64,000 bases of DNA from Mallotus nudiflorus (taxonomy: Eukaryota > Streptophyta > Magnoliopsida > Malpighiales > Euphorbiaceae), in the NCBI GenBank assembly GCA_947683625.1, contig CANTUR010000429.1, forward strand, positions 62,001 through 126,000, read 5' to 3'. Made by a program: the position numbers and the translations under genes. The notes below the pieces were generated by a model. That model was not told where the DNA came from. It saw only the letters and a program-made list of their open reading frames with translations, and did not search any database. Positions 12,516 through 25,334 of this stretch are shown piece after piece (position 1 is the first letter of the stretch; every line of letters begins with the position of its first letter).

Positions 12516-14656
12516 TTAGCTTTCTAAACTCATAAATATAAATGAGATTGTTGAATGTATAATTTTTGCACTTTTGCGCCAGTTTGAACGCAAAACCTTA
12601 ACTCGTACAAAATTTATGCGCAAATTGTTCAAAACATGTAATCCAATGTTCCAACTACATATTTTCAATCCTGAAGACATATTCCAGCATTTCAAACTCG
12701 TTAATGCTGTTGATTTTGTCCAATGCACAATTTGTGGACATTTGCGTATGCTTGAACGCAAAACGTGAACTCGCGTAAATTTGTGCGCAAATGGTTTTAG
12801 ACAAGATATCCAATGTTCCAACCCTAATCATATATATTCTAGCTTTTTAAGCTCATGAATATATAAATGAGATTGTTGAATGCACAATTTGTGCACGTTT
12901 GCGCCTCTAAGAACGAACGCAAAATCTAAGGAGAAATTGTTTATAATATATGTAATCCAATGTTCCAGCTACATATTTTCAATCCCGAAGACGTATTCCA
13001 GCATTTAAAACTCATAAATCTAGTTGATTTAAATGAATGCACAATTTTTGCACATTTGCGCATGTTTGAACGCAAAATGTCAACTCGTGCAGATTTGTGC
13101 ACAAATGGTTTTAAGACAAGATATCCAATGTTTCCAATCAAATATTCACAACACTAATCACATATTCTAGCTTTTTGAACTCATAAATGTAAATGAGATT
13201 GTTGAATGCCCAATTTGTGCACATTTGCACCTCTACGAACGCAAAATGTTAACTCGTGCAAAATTTACACATAAACTGCTTAAAACATGTAATCCAATGT
13301 TCGAACTACATATTTTCAATCCTAAAGACATACTCCAGCCTTTAAAACTCATAATTGCAGTTGATTTAATTGAATGCACAAATTTTGCACATTTGCGCAT
13401 GTTTTAACGCAAAACGTGAACTCGTGCACATTTGTGCGCAAATGGTTTTAAGACGAGATATCCAATGTTCCCATCAAATATTCACAACACTAATCACATA
13501 TTCTAGCTTTTTAAACTCTTAAATATAAATGAGATTGTTGAATGCACAATTTTTGCACATTTACGCCTGTTTGAACGCAAAATGTTAACTCGTGCAAAGT
13601 TTATACACGGATTGTTTAAAACATGTGATCCAATGTTCCAACTACATATTTTCAATCCTAAAGGCATATTCCAGCATTTAAAGCCCGCAAATCTAGTTGA
13701 TTTAATTGAATGCACAATTTTTGCACATTTTCACTTGTTTTCACACAAAACGTGAACTCGTGCAAATTTGTGCGCAAATGGTTTTAGACAAGACATCCAA
13801 TGTTGCAATTACATATTCACAACACTAATCCAAAATTCTAGCTCTTCAAACTCATAAATATAAATGAGATTGTGGAATGCATAATTTGTGCACGTTTGCG
13901 CCTGTTTGGACGCAAAATGATAACTCGTGCTAAATTTATGCACGAATTGTTTAAAACATGTGATCCAATGTTACAACCACATATTTTCAATCCTAAAGAC
14001 ATATTCCAGCATTTCAAACTCGTAAATCTAGTTGATTTAATTGAATGCACAACTTGTGCACATTTGCGCATGTTTGAACGAAATACGTGAACTCGTGCAA
14101 ATTTGTGCGCAAATGGTTTTAGACAAGACATCCAATGTTCCAATCGCATATTAATAGCACTAATCACATATTCTAGCTTTTTAATCTCACAGATACAAAT
14201 GAGATTGTTGAATGAACAATCTTGCACATTTGCGCTTTTTTGAACGCAAAATGTCAACTCGTGCGAAAAGTTATGCACAAATTGTTTAAAACATGTAATC
14301 CAACATTCCAACTACATATTTTCAATCCTAAAGACGCATTCCAGCCTTTGAAACTCATAAATCCAGTTGATTTAATTGAATGCACAATTTTTGCGCTTGT
14401 GTGAACGCGAAACGTGAACTCATGCAAATTTGTGCGCAAATGGTTTTAGACAAGGTATCCAATTTTCCAATCGCATATTCGTAACACTAATCACTTTTCA
14501 AACTCATAAATATAAATGAGATTGTTCAGTGCACAATTTTTGCACATTTGCACCTGTTTGAACGCAAAACGTGAACTCGTCCAAATTTGAGCGCAAATGC
14601 TTTTAGACAAGATATCCAATGTTCCAATCGCAAATTCATAACACCAATCACATATT
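12516..14656. repeat. HOR unit U6, 2,141 bp (copy of U2)
   Basis: Carries the three U2-specific variants CATTTTCACTTG, GCATAATTTG and GAAATACGTG at the 9,344-bp offset, together with TTTGAGCGC near the end of A7. Confidence 0.92.
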
Positions 14657-16787
14657 TTAGCTTTCTAAACTCATAAATATAAATGAGATTGTTGAATGTA
14701 TAATTTTTGCACTTTTGCGCCAGTTTGAACGCAAAACCTTAACTCGTACAAAATTTATGCGCAAATTGTTCAAAACATGTAATCCAATGTTCCAACTACA
14801 TATTTTCAATCCTGAAGACATATTCCAGCATTTCAAACTCGTTAATGCTGTTGATTTTGTCCAATGCACAATTTGTGGACATTTGCGTATGCTTGAACGC
14901 AAAACGTGAACTCGCGTAAATTTGTGCGCAAATGGTTTTAGACAAGATATCCAATGTTCCAACCCTAATCATATATATTCTATCTTTTTAAGCTCATGAA
15001 TATATAAATGAGATTGTTGAATGCACAATTTGTGCACGTTTGCGCCTCTAAGAACGAACGCAAAATCTAAGGAGAAATTGTTTATAATATATGTAATCCA
15101 ATGTTCCAGCTACATATTTTCAATCCCGAAGACGTATTCCAGCATTTAAAACTCATAAATCTAGTTGATTTAAATGAATGCACAATTTTTGCACATTTGC
15201 GCATGTTTGAACGCAAAATGTCAACTCGTGCAGATTTGTGCACAAATGGTTTTAAGACAAGATATCCAATGTTTCCAATCAAATATTCACAGCACTAATC
15301 ACATATTCTAGCTTTTTGAACTCATAAATGTAAATGAGATTGTTGAATGCCCAATTTGTGCACATTTGCACCTCTACGAACGCAAAATGTTAACTCGTGC
15401 AAAATTTACACATAAACTGCTTAAAACATGTAATCCAATGTTCGAACTACATATTTTCAATCCTAAAGACATACTCCAGCCTTTAAAACTCATAATTGCA
15501 GTTGATTTAATTGAATGCACAAATTTTGCACATTTGCGCATGTTTTAACGCAAAACGTGAACTCGTGCACATTTGTGCGCAAATGGTTTTAAGACGAGAT
15601 ATCCAATGTTCCCATCAAATATTCACAACACTAATCACATATTCTAGCTTTTTAAACTCTTAAATATAAATGAGATTGTTGAATGCACAATTTTTGCACA
15701 TTTACGCCTGTTTGAACGCAAAATGTTAACTCGTGCAAAGTTTATACACGGATTGTTTAAAACATGTGATCCAGTGTTCCAACTACATATTTTCAATCCT
15801 AAAGGCATATTCCAGCATTTAAAGCTCGCAAATCTAGTTGATTTAATTGAATGCACAATTTTTGCACATTTGCACTTGTTTTCACACAAAACGTGAACTC
15901 GTGCAAATTTGTGCGCAAATGGTTTTAGACAAGACATCCAATGTTGCAATTACATATTCACAACACTAATCCAAAATTCTAGCTCTTCAAACTCATAAAT
16001 ATAAATGAGATTGTGGAATGCACAATTTGTGCACGTTTGCGCCTGTTTGGACGACTCGTGCTAAATTTATGCACGAATTGTTTAAAACATGTGATCCAAT
16101 GTTCCAACCACATATTTTCAATCCTAAAGACATATTCCAGCATTTCAAACTCGTAAATCTAGTTGATTTAATTGAATGCACAACTTGTGCACATTTGCGC
16201 ATGTTTGAACGAAAAACGTGAACTCGTGCAAATTTGTGCGCAAATGGTTTTAGACAAGACATCCAATGTTCCAATCGCATATTAATAGCACTAATCACAT
16301 ATTCTAGCTTTTTAATCTCACAGATACAAATGAGATTGTTGAATGAACAATCTTGCACATTTGCGCTTTTTTGAACGCAAAATGTCAACTCGTGCGAAAA
16401 GTTATGCACAAATTGTTTAAAACATGTAATCCAACATTCCAACTACATATTTTCAATCCTAAAGACGCATTCCAGCCTTTGAAACTCATAAATCCAGTTG
16501 ATTTAATTGAATGCACAATTTTTGCGCTTGTGTGAATGCGAAACGTGAACTCATGCAAATTTGTGCGCAAATGGTTTTAGACAAGGTATCCAATTTTCCA
16601 ATCGCATATTCGTAACACTAATCACTTTTCAAACTCATAAATATAAATGAGATTGTTCAGTGCACAATTTTTGCACATTTGCACCTGTTTGAACGCAAAA
16701 CGTGAACTCGTCCAAATTTGTGCGCAAATGCTTTTAGACAAGATATCCAATGTTCCAATCGCAAATTCACAACACCAATCACATATT
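14657..16787. repeat. HOR unit U7, 2,131 bp (10-bp deletion)
   Basis: Counterpart of U3 but with a 10-bp deletion in A5: GGACGACTCGTG at about 16049 replaces GGACGCAAAATGATAACTCGTG. Private variants are TCTATCTTTTT (about 14980), CAGCACTAATC (about 15289) and CCAGTGTTCC (about 15772). B6 has GTGAATGCG, shared with U8. Confidence 0.9.
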
Positions 16788-18928
16788 TTAGCTTTCTAAA
16801 CTCATAAATATAAATGAGATTGTTGAATGTATAATTTTTGCACTTTTGCGCCAGTTTGAACGCAAAACCTTAACTCGTACAAAATTTATGAGCAAATTGT
16901 TCAAAACATGTAATCCAACGTTCCAACTACATATTTTCAATCCTGAAGACATATTCCAGCATTTCAAACTCGTTAATGCTGTTGATTTTGTGCAATGCAC
17001 AATTTGTGGACATTTGCGTATGCTTGAACGCAAAACGTGAACTCGCGTAAATTTGTGCGCAAACGGTTTTAGACAAGATATCCAATGTTCCAACCCTAAT
17101 CATATATATTCTAGCTTTTTAAGCTCATGAATATATAAATGAGATTGTTGAATGCACAATTTGTGCACGTTTGCGCCTCTAAGAACGAACGCAAAATCTA
17201 AGGAGAAATTGTTTATAATATATGTAATCCAATGTTCCAGCTACATATTTTCAATCCCGAAGACGTATTCCAGCATTTAAAACTCATAAATCTAGTTGAT
17301 TTAAATGAATGCACAATTTTTGCACATTTGCGCATGTTTGAACGCAAAATGTCAACTCGTGCAGATTTGTGCACAAATGGTTTTAAGACAAGATATCCAA
17401 TGTTTCCAATCAAATATTCACAACACTAATCACATATTCTAGCTTTTTGAACTCATAAATGTAAATGAGATTGTTGAATGCCCAATTTGTGCACATTTGC
17501 ACCTCTACGAACGCAAAATGTTAACTCGTGCAAAATTTACACATAAACTGCTTAAAACATGTAATCCAATGTTCGAACTACATATTTTCAATCCTAAAGA
17601 CATACTCCAGCCTTTAAAACTCATAATTGCAGTTGATTTAATTGAATGCACAAATTTTGCACATTTGCGCATGTTTTAACGCAAAACGTGAACTCGTGCA
17701 CATTTGTGCGCAAATGGTTTTAAGACGAGATATCCAATGTTCCCATCAAATATTCACAACACTAATCACATATTCTAGCTTTTTAAACTCTTAAATATAA
17801 ATGAGATTGTTGAATGCACAATTTTTGCACATTTACGCCTGTTTGAACGCAAAATGTTAACTCGTGCAAAGTTTATACACGGATTGTTTAAAACATGTGA
17901 TCCAATGTTCCAACTACATATTTTCAATCCTAAAGGCATATTCCAGCATTTAAAGCTCGCAAATCTAGTTGATTTAATTGAATGCACAATTTTTGCACAT
18001 TTGCACTTGTTTTCACACAAAACGTGAACTCGTGCAAATTTGTGCGCAAATGGTTTTAGACAAGACATCCAATGTTGCAATTACATATTCACAACACTAA
18101 TCCAAAATTCTAGCTCTTTAAATGCATAAATATAAATGAGATTGTGGAATGCACAATTTGTGCACGTTTGCGCCTGTTTGGACGCAAAATGATAACTCGT
18201 GCTAAATTTATGCACGAATTGTTTAAAACATGTGATCCAATGTTACAACCACATATTTTCAATCCTAAAGACATATTCCAGCATTTCAAACTCGTAAATC
18301 TAGTTAATTTAATTGAATGCACAACTTGTGCACATTTGCGCATGTTTGAACGAAAAACGTGAACTCGTGCAAATTTGTGCGCAAATGGTTTTAGACAAGA
18401 CATCCAATGTTCCAATCGCATATTAATGGCACTAATCACATATTCTAGCTTTTTAATCTCACATATACAAATGAGATTGTTGAATGAACAATCTTGCACA
18501 TTTGCGCTTTTTTGAACGCAAAATGTCAACTCGTGCGAAAAGTTATGCACAAATTGTTTAAAACATGTAATCCAACATTCCAACTACATATTTTCAATCC
18601 TAAAGACGCATTCCAGCCTTTGAAACTCATAAATCCAGTTGATTTAATTGAATGCACAATTTTTGCGCTTGTGTGAATGCGAAACGTGAACTCATGCAAA
18701 TTTGTGCGCAAATGGTTTTAGACAAGGTATCCAATTTTCCAATCGCATATTCGTAACACTAATCACTTTTCAAACTCATAAATATAAATGAGATTGTTCA
18801 GTGCACAATTTTTGCACATTTGCACCTGTTTGAACGCAAAACGTGAACTCGTCCAAATTTGTGCGCAAATGCTTTTAGACAAGATATCCAATGTTCCAAT
18901 CGCAAATTCACAACACCAATCACATATT
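16788..18928. repeat. HOR unit U8, 2,141 bp
   Basis: Shares CCAACGTTCC in A1, TTGTGCAATGC in B1 and a CTCTTTAA-plus-GCATAAAT start of A5 with U9. The two look like sister units from a recent one-unit duplication. Private variants include ATGAGCAAATTG (about 16888), TAGTTAATTT (about 18302) and AATGGCACTAATC (about 18425). Confidence 0.9.
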
Positions 18929-21069
18929 TTAGCTTTCTAAACTCATAAATATAAATGAGATTGTTGAATGTCTAATTTTTGCACTTTTGCGCCAGTTTGA
19001 ACGCAAAACCTTAACTCGTACAAAATTTATGCGCAAATTGTTCAAAACATGTAATCCAACGTTCCAACTACATATTTTCAATCCTGAAGACATATTCCAG
19101 CATTTCAAACTCGTTAATGCTGTTGATTTTGTGCAATGCACAATTTGTGGACATTTGCGTATGCTTGAACGCAAAACGTGAACTCGCGTAAATTTGTGCG
19201 CAAATGGTTTTAGACAAGATATCCAATGTTCCAACCCTAATCATATATATTCTAGCTTTTTAAGCTCATGAATATATAAATGAGATTGTTGAATGCACAA
19301 TTTGTGCACGTTTGCGCCTCTAAGAACGAACGCAAAATCTAAGGAGAAATTGTTTATAATATATGTAATCCAATGTTCCAGCTACATATTTTCAATCCCG
19401 AAGACGTATTCCAGCATTTAAAACTCATAAATCTAGTTGATTTAAATGAATGCACAATTTTTGCACATTTGCGCATGTTTGAACGCGAAATGTCAACTCG
19501 TGCAGATTTGTGCACAAATGGTTTTAAGACAAGATATCCAATGTTTCCAATCAAATATTCACAACACTAATCACATATTCTAGCTTTTTGAACTCATAAA
19601 TGTAAATGAGATTGTTGAATGCCCAATTTGTGCACATTTGCACCTCTACGAACGCAAAATGTTAACTCGTGCAAAATTTACACATAAACTGCTTAAAACA
19701 TGTAATCCAATGTTCGAACTACATATTTTCAATCCTAAAGACATACTCCAGCCTTTAAAACTCATAATTGCAGTTGATTTAATTGAATGCACAAATTTTG
19801 CACATTTGCGCATGTTTTAACGCAAAACGTGAACTCGTGCACATTTGTGCGCAAATGGTTTTAAGACGAGATATCCAATGTTCCCATCAAATATTCACAA
19901 CACTAATCACATATTCTAGCTTTTTAAACTCTTAAATATAAATGAGATTGTTGAATGCACAATTTTTGCACATTTACGCCTGTTTGAACGCAAAATGTTA
20001 ACTCGTGCAAAGTTTATACACGGATTGTTTAAAACATGTGATCCAATGTTCCAACTACATATTTTCAATCCTAAAGGCATATTCCAGCATTTAAAGCTCG
20101 CAAATCTAGTTGATTTAATTGAATGCACAATTTTTGCACATTTGCACTTGTTTTCACACAAAACGTGAACTCGTGCAAATTTGTGCGCAAATGGTTTTAG
20201 ACAAGACATCCAATGTTGCAATTACATATTCACAACACTAATCCAAAATTCTAGCTCTTTAAACGCATAAATATAAATGAGATTGTGGAATGCACAATTT
20301 GTGCACGTTTGCGCCTGTTTGGACGCAAAATGATAACTCGTGCTAAATTTATGCACGAATTGTTTAAAACATGTGATCCAATGTTACAACCACATATTTT
20401 CAATCCTAAAGACATATTCCAGCATTTCAAACTCGTAAATCTAGTTGATTTAATTGAATGCACAACTTGTGCACATTTGCGCATGTTTGAACGAAAAACG
20501 TGAACTCGTGCAAATTTGTGCGCAAATGGTTTTAGACAAGACATCCAATGTTCCAATCGCATATTAATAGCACTAATCACATATTCTAGCTTTTTAATCT
20601 CACAGATACAAATGAGATTGTTGAATGAACAATCTTGCACATTTGCGCTTTTTTGAACGCAAAATGTCAACTCGTGCGAAAAGTTATGCACAAATTGTTT
20701 AAAACATGTAATCCAACATTCCAACTACATATTTTCAATCCTAAAGACGCATTCCAGCCTTTGAAACTCATAAATCCAGTTGATTTAATTGAATGCACAA
20801 TTTTTGCGCTTGTGTGAACGCGAAACGTGAACTCATGCAAATTTGTGCGCAAATGGTTTTAGACAAGGTATCCAATTTTCCAATCGCATATTCGTAACAC
20901 TAATCACTTTTCAAACTCATAAATATAAATGAGATTGTTCAGTGCACAATTTTTGCACATTTGCACCTGTTTGAACGCAAAACGTGAACTCGTCCAAATT
21001 TGTGCGCAAATGCTTTTAGACAAGATATCCAATGTTCCAATCGCGAATTCACAACACCAATCACATATT
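18929..21069. repeat. HOR unit U9, 2,141 bp
   Basis: Sister of U8 by shared variants, but it has CGCGAAATG in B2 (about 19486), the state fixed in the right half of the window. Private variant GAATGTCTAATTT at about 18967; CGCGAATTCAC near 21042. Confidence 0.9.
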
Positions 21070-23332
21070 TTAGCTTTCTAAACTCATAAATATAAATGAG
21101 ATTGTATAATTTTTGCACTTTTGCGCCAGTTTGAACGCAAAACCTTAACTCGTACAAAATTTATGCGCAAATTGTTCAAAACATGTAATCCAATGTTCCA
21201 ACTACATATTTTCAATCCTGAAGACATATTCCAGCATTTCAAACTCGTTAATGCTGTTGATTTTGTCCAATGCACAATTTGTGGACATTTGCGTATGCTT
21301 GAACGCAAAACGTGAACTCGCGTAAATTTGTGCGCAAATGGTTTTAGACAAGATATCCAATGTTCCAACCCTAATCATATATATTCTAGCTTTTTAAGCT
21401 CATGAATATATAAATGAGATTGTTGAATGCACAATTTGTGCACGTTTGCGCCTCTAAGAACGAACGCAAAATCTAAGGAGAAATTGTTTATAATATATGT
21501 AATCCAATGTTCCAGCTACATATTTTCAATCCCGAAGACGTATTCCAGCATTTAAAACTCATAAATCTAGTTGATTTAAATGAATGCACAATTTTTGCAC
21601 ATTTGCGCATGTTTGAACGCAAAATGTCAACTCATGCAGATTTGTGCACAAATGGTTTTAAGACAAGATATCCAATGTTTCCAATCAAATATTCACAACA
21701 CTAATCACATATTCTAGCTTTTTGAACTCATAAATGTAAATGAGATTGTTGAATGCCCAATTTGTGCACATTTGCACCTCTACGACCGCAAAATGTTAAC
21801 TCGTGCAAAATTTACACATAAACTGCTTAAAACATGTAATCCAATGTTCGAACTACATATTTTCAATCCTAAAGACATACTCCAGCCTTTAAAACTCATA
21901 ATTGCAGTTGATTTAATTGAATGCACAAATTTTGCACATTTGCGCATGTTTTAACGCAAAACGTGAACTCGTGCACATTTGTGCGCAAATGGTTTTAAGA
22001 CGAGATATCCAATGTTCCCATCAAATATTCACAACACTAATCACATATTCTAGCTTTTTAAACTCTTAAATATAAATGAGATTGTTGAATGCACAATTTT
22101 TGCACATTTACGCCTGTTTGAACGCAAAATGTTAACTCGTGCAAAGTTTATACACGGATTGTTTAAAACATGTGATCCAATGTTCCAACTACATATTTTC
22201 AATCCTAAAGGCATATTCCAGCATTTAAAGCTCGCAAATCTAGTTGATTTAATTGAATGCACAATTTTTGCACATTTGCACTTGTTTTCACACAAAACGT
22301 GAACTCGTGCAAATTTGTGCGCAAATGGTTTTAGACAAGACATCCAATGTTGCAATTACATATTCACAACACTAATCCAAAATTCTAGCTCTTCAAACTC
22401 ATAAATATAAATGAGATTGTGGAATGCACAATTTGTGCACGTTTGCGCCTGTTTGGACGCAAAATGATAACTCGTGCTAAATTTATGCACGAATTGTTTA
22501 AAACATGTGATCCAATGTTCCAACCACATATTTTCAATCCTAAAGACATATTCCAGCATTTCAAACTCGTAAATCTAGTTGATTTAATTGAATGCACAAC
22601 TTGTGCACATTTGCGCATGTTTGAACGAAAAACGTGAACTCGTGCAAATTTGTGCGCAAATGGTTTTAGACAAGACATCCAATGTTCCAATCGCATATTA
22701 ATAGCACTAATCACATATTCATGCACAACTTGTGCACATTTGCGCATGTTTGAACGAAAAACGTGAGCTCGTGCAAATTTGTGCGCAAATGGTTTTAGAC
22801 AAGACATCCAATGTTCCAATCGCATATTAATAGCACTAATCACATATTCTAGCTTTTTAATCTCACAGATACAAATGAGATTGTTGAATGAACAATCTTG
22901 CACATTTGCGCTTTTTTGAACGCAAAATGTCAACTCGTGCGAAAAGTTATGCACAAATTGTTTGAAACATGTAATCCAACATTCCAACTACATATTTTCA
23001 ATCCTAAAGACGCATTCCAGCCTTTGAAACTCATAAATCCAGTTGATTTAATTGAATGCACAATTTTTGCGCTTGTGTGAACGCGAAACGTGAACTCATG
23101 CAAATTTGTGCGCAAATGGTTTTAGACAAGGTATCCAATTTTCCAATCGCATATTCGTAACACTAATCACTTTTCAAACTCATAAATATAAATGAGATTG
23201 TTCAGTGCACAATTTTTGCACATTTGCACCTGTTTGAACGCAAAACGTGAACTCGTCCAAATTTGTGCGCAAATGCTTTTAGACAAGATATCCAATGTTC
23301 CAATCGCAAATTCACAACACCAATCACATATT
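21070..23332. repeat. HOR unit U10, 2,263 bp (129-bp duplication, 7-bp deletion)
   Basis: 2,141 + 129 - 7 bp. The 7-bp deletion is in A1, where GAGATTGTATAATTT replaces a longer GAGATTGTTGAATGTATAATTT-like run (about 21099). The 129-bp duplication has the same endpoints as in U4 (22592-22720 and 22721-22849), with GTGAGCTC as a private variant in the second copy. Confidence 0.91.
22592..22849. repeat. 129-bp tandem duplication in U10
   Basis: Identical endpoints to the duplication in U4 (22592-22720, 22721-22849), one substitution (GTGAGCTC) in the second copy. The same join in two units 13.6 kb apart indicates common origin and spread by segmental duplication or conversion. Confidence 0.9.
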
Positions 23333-25334
23333 TTAGCTTTCTAAACTCATAAATATAAATGAGATTGTTGAATGTATAATTTTTGCACTTTTGCACCAGT
23401 TTGAACGCAAAACCTTAACTCGTACAAAATTTATGCGCAAATTGTTCAAAACATGTAATCCAATGTTCCAACTTCATATTCTCAATCCTGAAGACATATT
23501 CCAGCATTTCAAACTCGTTAATGCTGTTGATTTTGTCCAATGCACAATTTGTGGACATTTGCGTATGCTTGAACGCAAAACGTGAACTCGCGTAAATTTG
23601 TGCGCAAATGATTTTAGACAAGATATCCAATGTTCCAACCCTAATCATATATATTCTAGCTTTTTAAGCTCATGAATATATAAATGAGATTGTTGAATGC
23701 ACAATTTGTGCACGTTTGCGCCTCTAAGAACGAACGCAAAATCTAAGGAGAAATTGTTTATAATATATGTAATCCAATGTTCCAGCTACATATTTTCAAT
23801 CCCGAAGACGTATTCCAGCATTTAAAACTTATAAATCTAGTTGATTTAAATGAATGCACAATTTTTGCACATTTGCGCATGTTTGAACGCAAAATGTCAA
23901 CTCGTGCAGATTTGTGCACAAATGGTTTTAAGACAAGATATCCAATGTTTCCAATCAAATATTCACAACACTAATCACATATTCTAGCTTTTTGAACTCG
24001 TAAATGTAAATGAGATTGTTGAATGCACAATTTGTGCACATTTGCACCTCTATGAACGCAAAATGTTAACTCGTGCAAAATTTACACATAAACTGCTTAA
24101 AACATGTAATCCAATGTTGGAACAACATATTTTCAATCCTAAAGACATATTCCACCCTTTAAAACTCATAATTGCAGTTGATTTAATTGAATGCACAAAT
24201 TTTGCACATTTGCGCATGTTTTAACGCAAAACGTGAACTCGTGCACATTTGTGCGCAAATGGTTTTAAGACGAGATATCCAATGTTCCCATCAAATATTC
24301 ACAACACTAATCACATATTCTAGCTTTTTAAACTCTTAAATATAAATGAGATTGTTGAATGCACAATTTTTGCACATTTGCGCCTGTTTGAACGCAAAAT
24401 GTTAACTCGTGTAAAGTTTATACACGGATTGTTTAAAACATGTGATCCAATGTTCCAACTACATATTTTCAATCCTAAAGGCATATTCCAGCATTTAAAG
24501 CTCGCAAATCTAGTTGATTTAATTGAATGCACAATTTTTGCACATTTGCACTTGTTTTCACACAAAACGTGAACTCGTGCAAATTTGTGCGCAAATGGTT
24601 TTAGACAAGACATCCAATGTTGCAATTACATATTCACAATACTAATCCAAAATTCTAGCTCTTCAAACTCATAAATATAAATGAGATTGTGGAATGCACA
24701 ATTTGTGCACGTTTGCGCCTGTTTGGACGCAAAATGATAACTCGTGCTAAATTTATGCACGAATTGTTTAAAACATGTGATCCAATGTTCCAACCACATA
24801 TTTTCAATCCTAAAGACATATTCCAGCATTTCAAACTCGTAAATCTAGTTGATTTAATTGAATGCACAACTTGTGCACATTTGCGCATGTTTGAACGAAA
24901 AACGTGAACTCGTGCAAATTTGTGCGCAAATGGTTTTAGACAAGACATCCAATGTTCCAATCGCATATTAATAGCACTAATCACATATTCTAGCTTTTTA
25001 ATCTCACAAATACAAATGAGATTGTTGCATGAACAATCTTGCACATTTGCGCTTTTTTGAATGCAAAATGTCAACTCGTGCGAAAAGTTATGCACAAATT
25101 TTTTAAAACATGTAATCCAACATTCCTACTACATATTTTCAATCCTAAAGACGCATTCCAGCCTTTGAAACTCATAAATCCAGTTGATTTAATTGAATGC
25201 ACAATTTTTGCGCTTGTGTGAACGCGAAACGTGAACTCATGCAAATTTGTGCGCAAATGGTTTTAGACAAGGTATCCAATTTTCCAATCGCATATTCGTA
25301 ACACTAATCACTTTTCAAACTCATAAATATAAAT
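23333..25334. repeat. HOR unit U11 (2,002 bp, cut by TE1)
   Basis: The unit bordering TE1 and the most divergent one in the window. It has about twenty private bases, for example TTGCACCAG (23390), ACTTCATATTCTCAATCC (23471), AACTTATAAAT (23827), TGTTGGAACAACA (24116), CGTGTAAAG (24409), CACAATACTAATCC (24635), GTTGCATGAAC (25025) and TTCCTACTAC (25124). The unit stops 179 bp into the A6-B6-A7 end region, at AAATATAAAT of A7. Confidence 0.9.

Larger units (their letters stand above)
1..18688. repeat. 9,344-bp super-repeat, two tandem copies (second diverging)
   Basis: Positions 1-9344 hold the tail of U0, then U1, U2, U3 and most of U4. Position 9345 onward repeats this with U5, U6 and U7 in the roles of U1-U3. 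The period equals 2792+2141+2141+2270. Private variants of U1 and U2 recur at exactly this offset. I saw no difference in roughly the first 5.6 kb; the first one noted is TCTAGC versus TCTATC (5634 / 14978). Correspondence weakens after that: U7 has a 10-bp deletion and U8 lacks the 129-bp duplication of U4. The right boundary given is nominal. Confidence 0.8.
1..25334. repeat. Satellite array, left block (units U0-U11)
   Basis: Uninterrupted tandem satellite made of alternating A and B monomers of about 168 bp. An A monomer runs from AAACTCATAAATATAAATGA to a tail with CATGTAATCCAATGTTCCAA and TTTTCAATCC. A B monomer has AAATCTAGTTGATTTAA early and a tail with GCGCAAATGGTTTTAGACAA and TATTCTAGCTTTTT. 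The block holds eleven unit starts and is more diverse than the right block: it carries both large internal duplications (651 and 129 bp), a 9,344-bp super-repeat and several diagnostic base variants. Short open frames of 60-200 codons recur on both strands at the repeat period. They are by-products of the repeat, with no recognisable domain. No other gene or RNA is seen here. Confidence 0.97.

Noticed and set aside
1..25334. CRISPR array.
   Set aside because: Repeats are about 168 bp and contiguous, with no unique spacers, and no cas genes are present. The context is eukaryotic satellite DNA.
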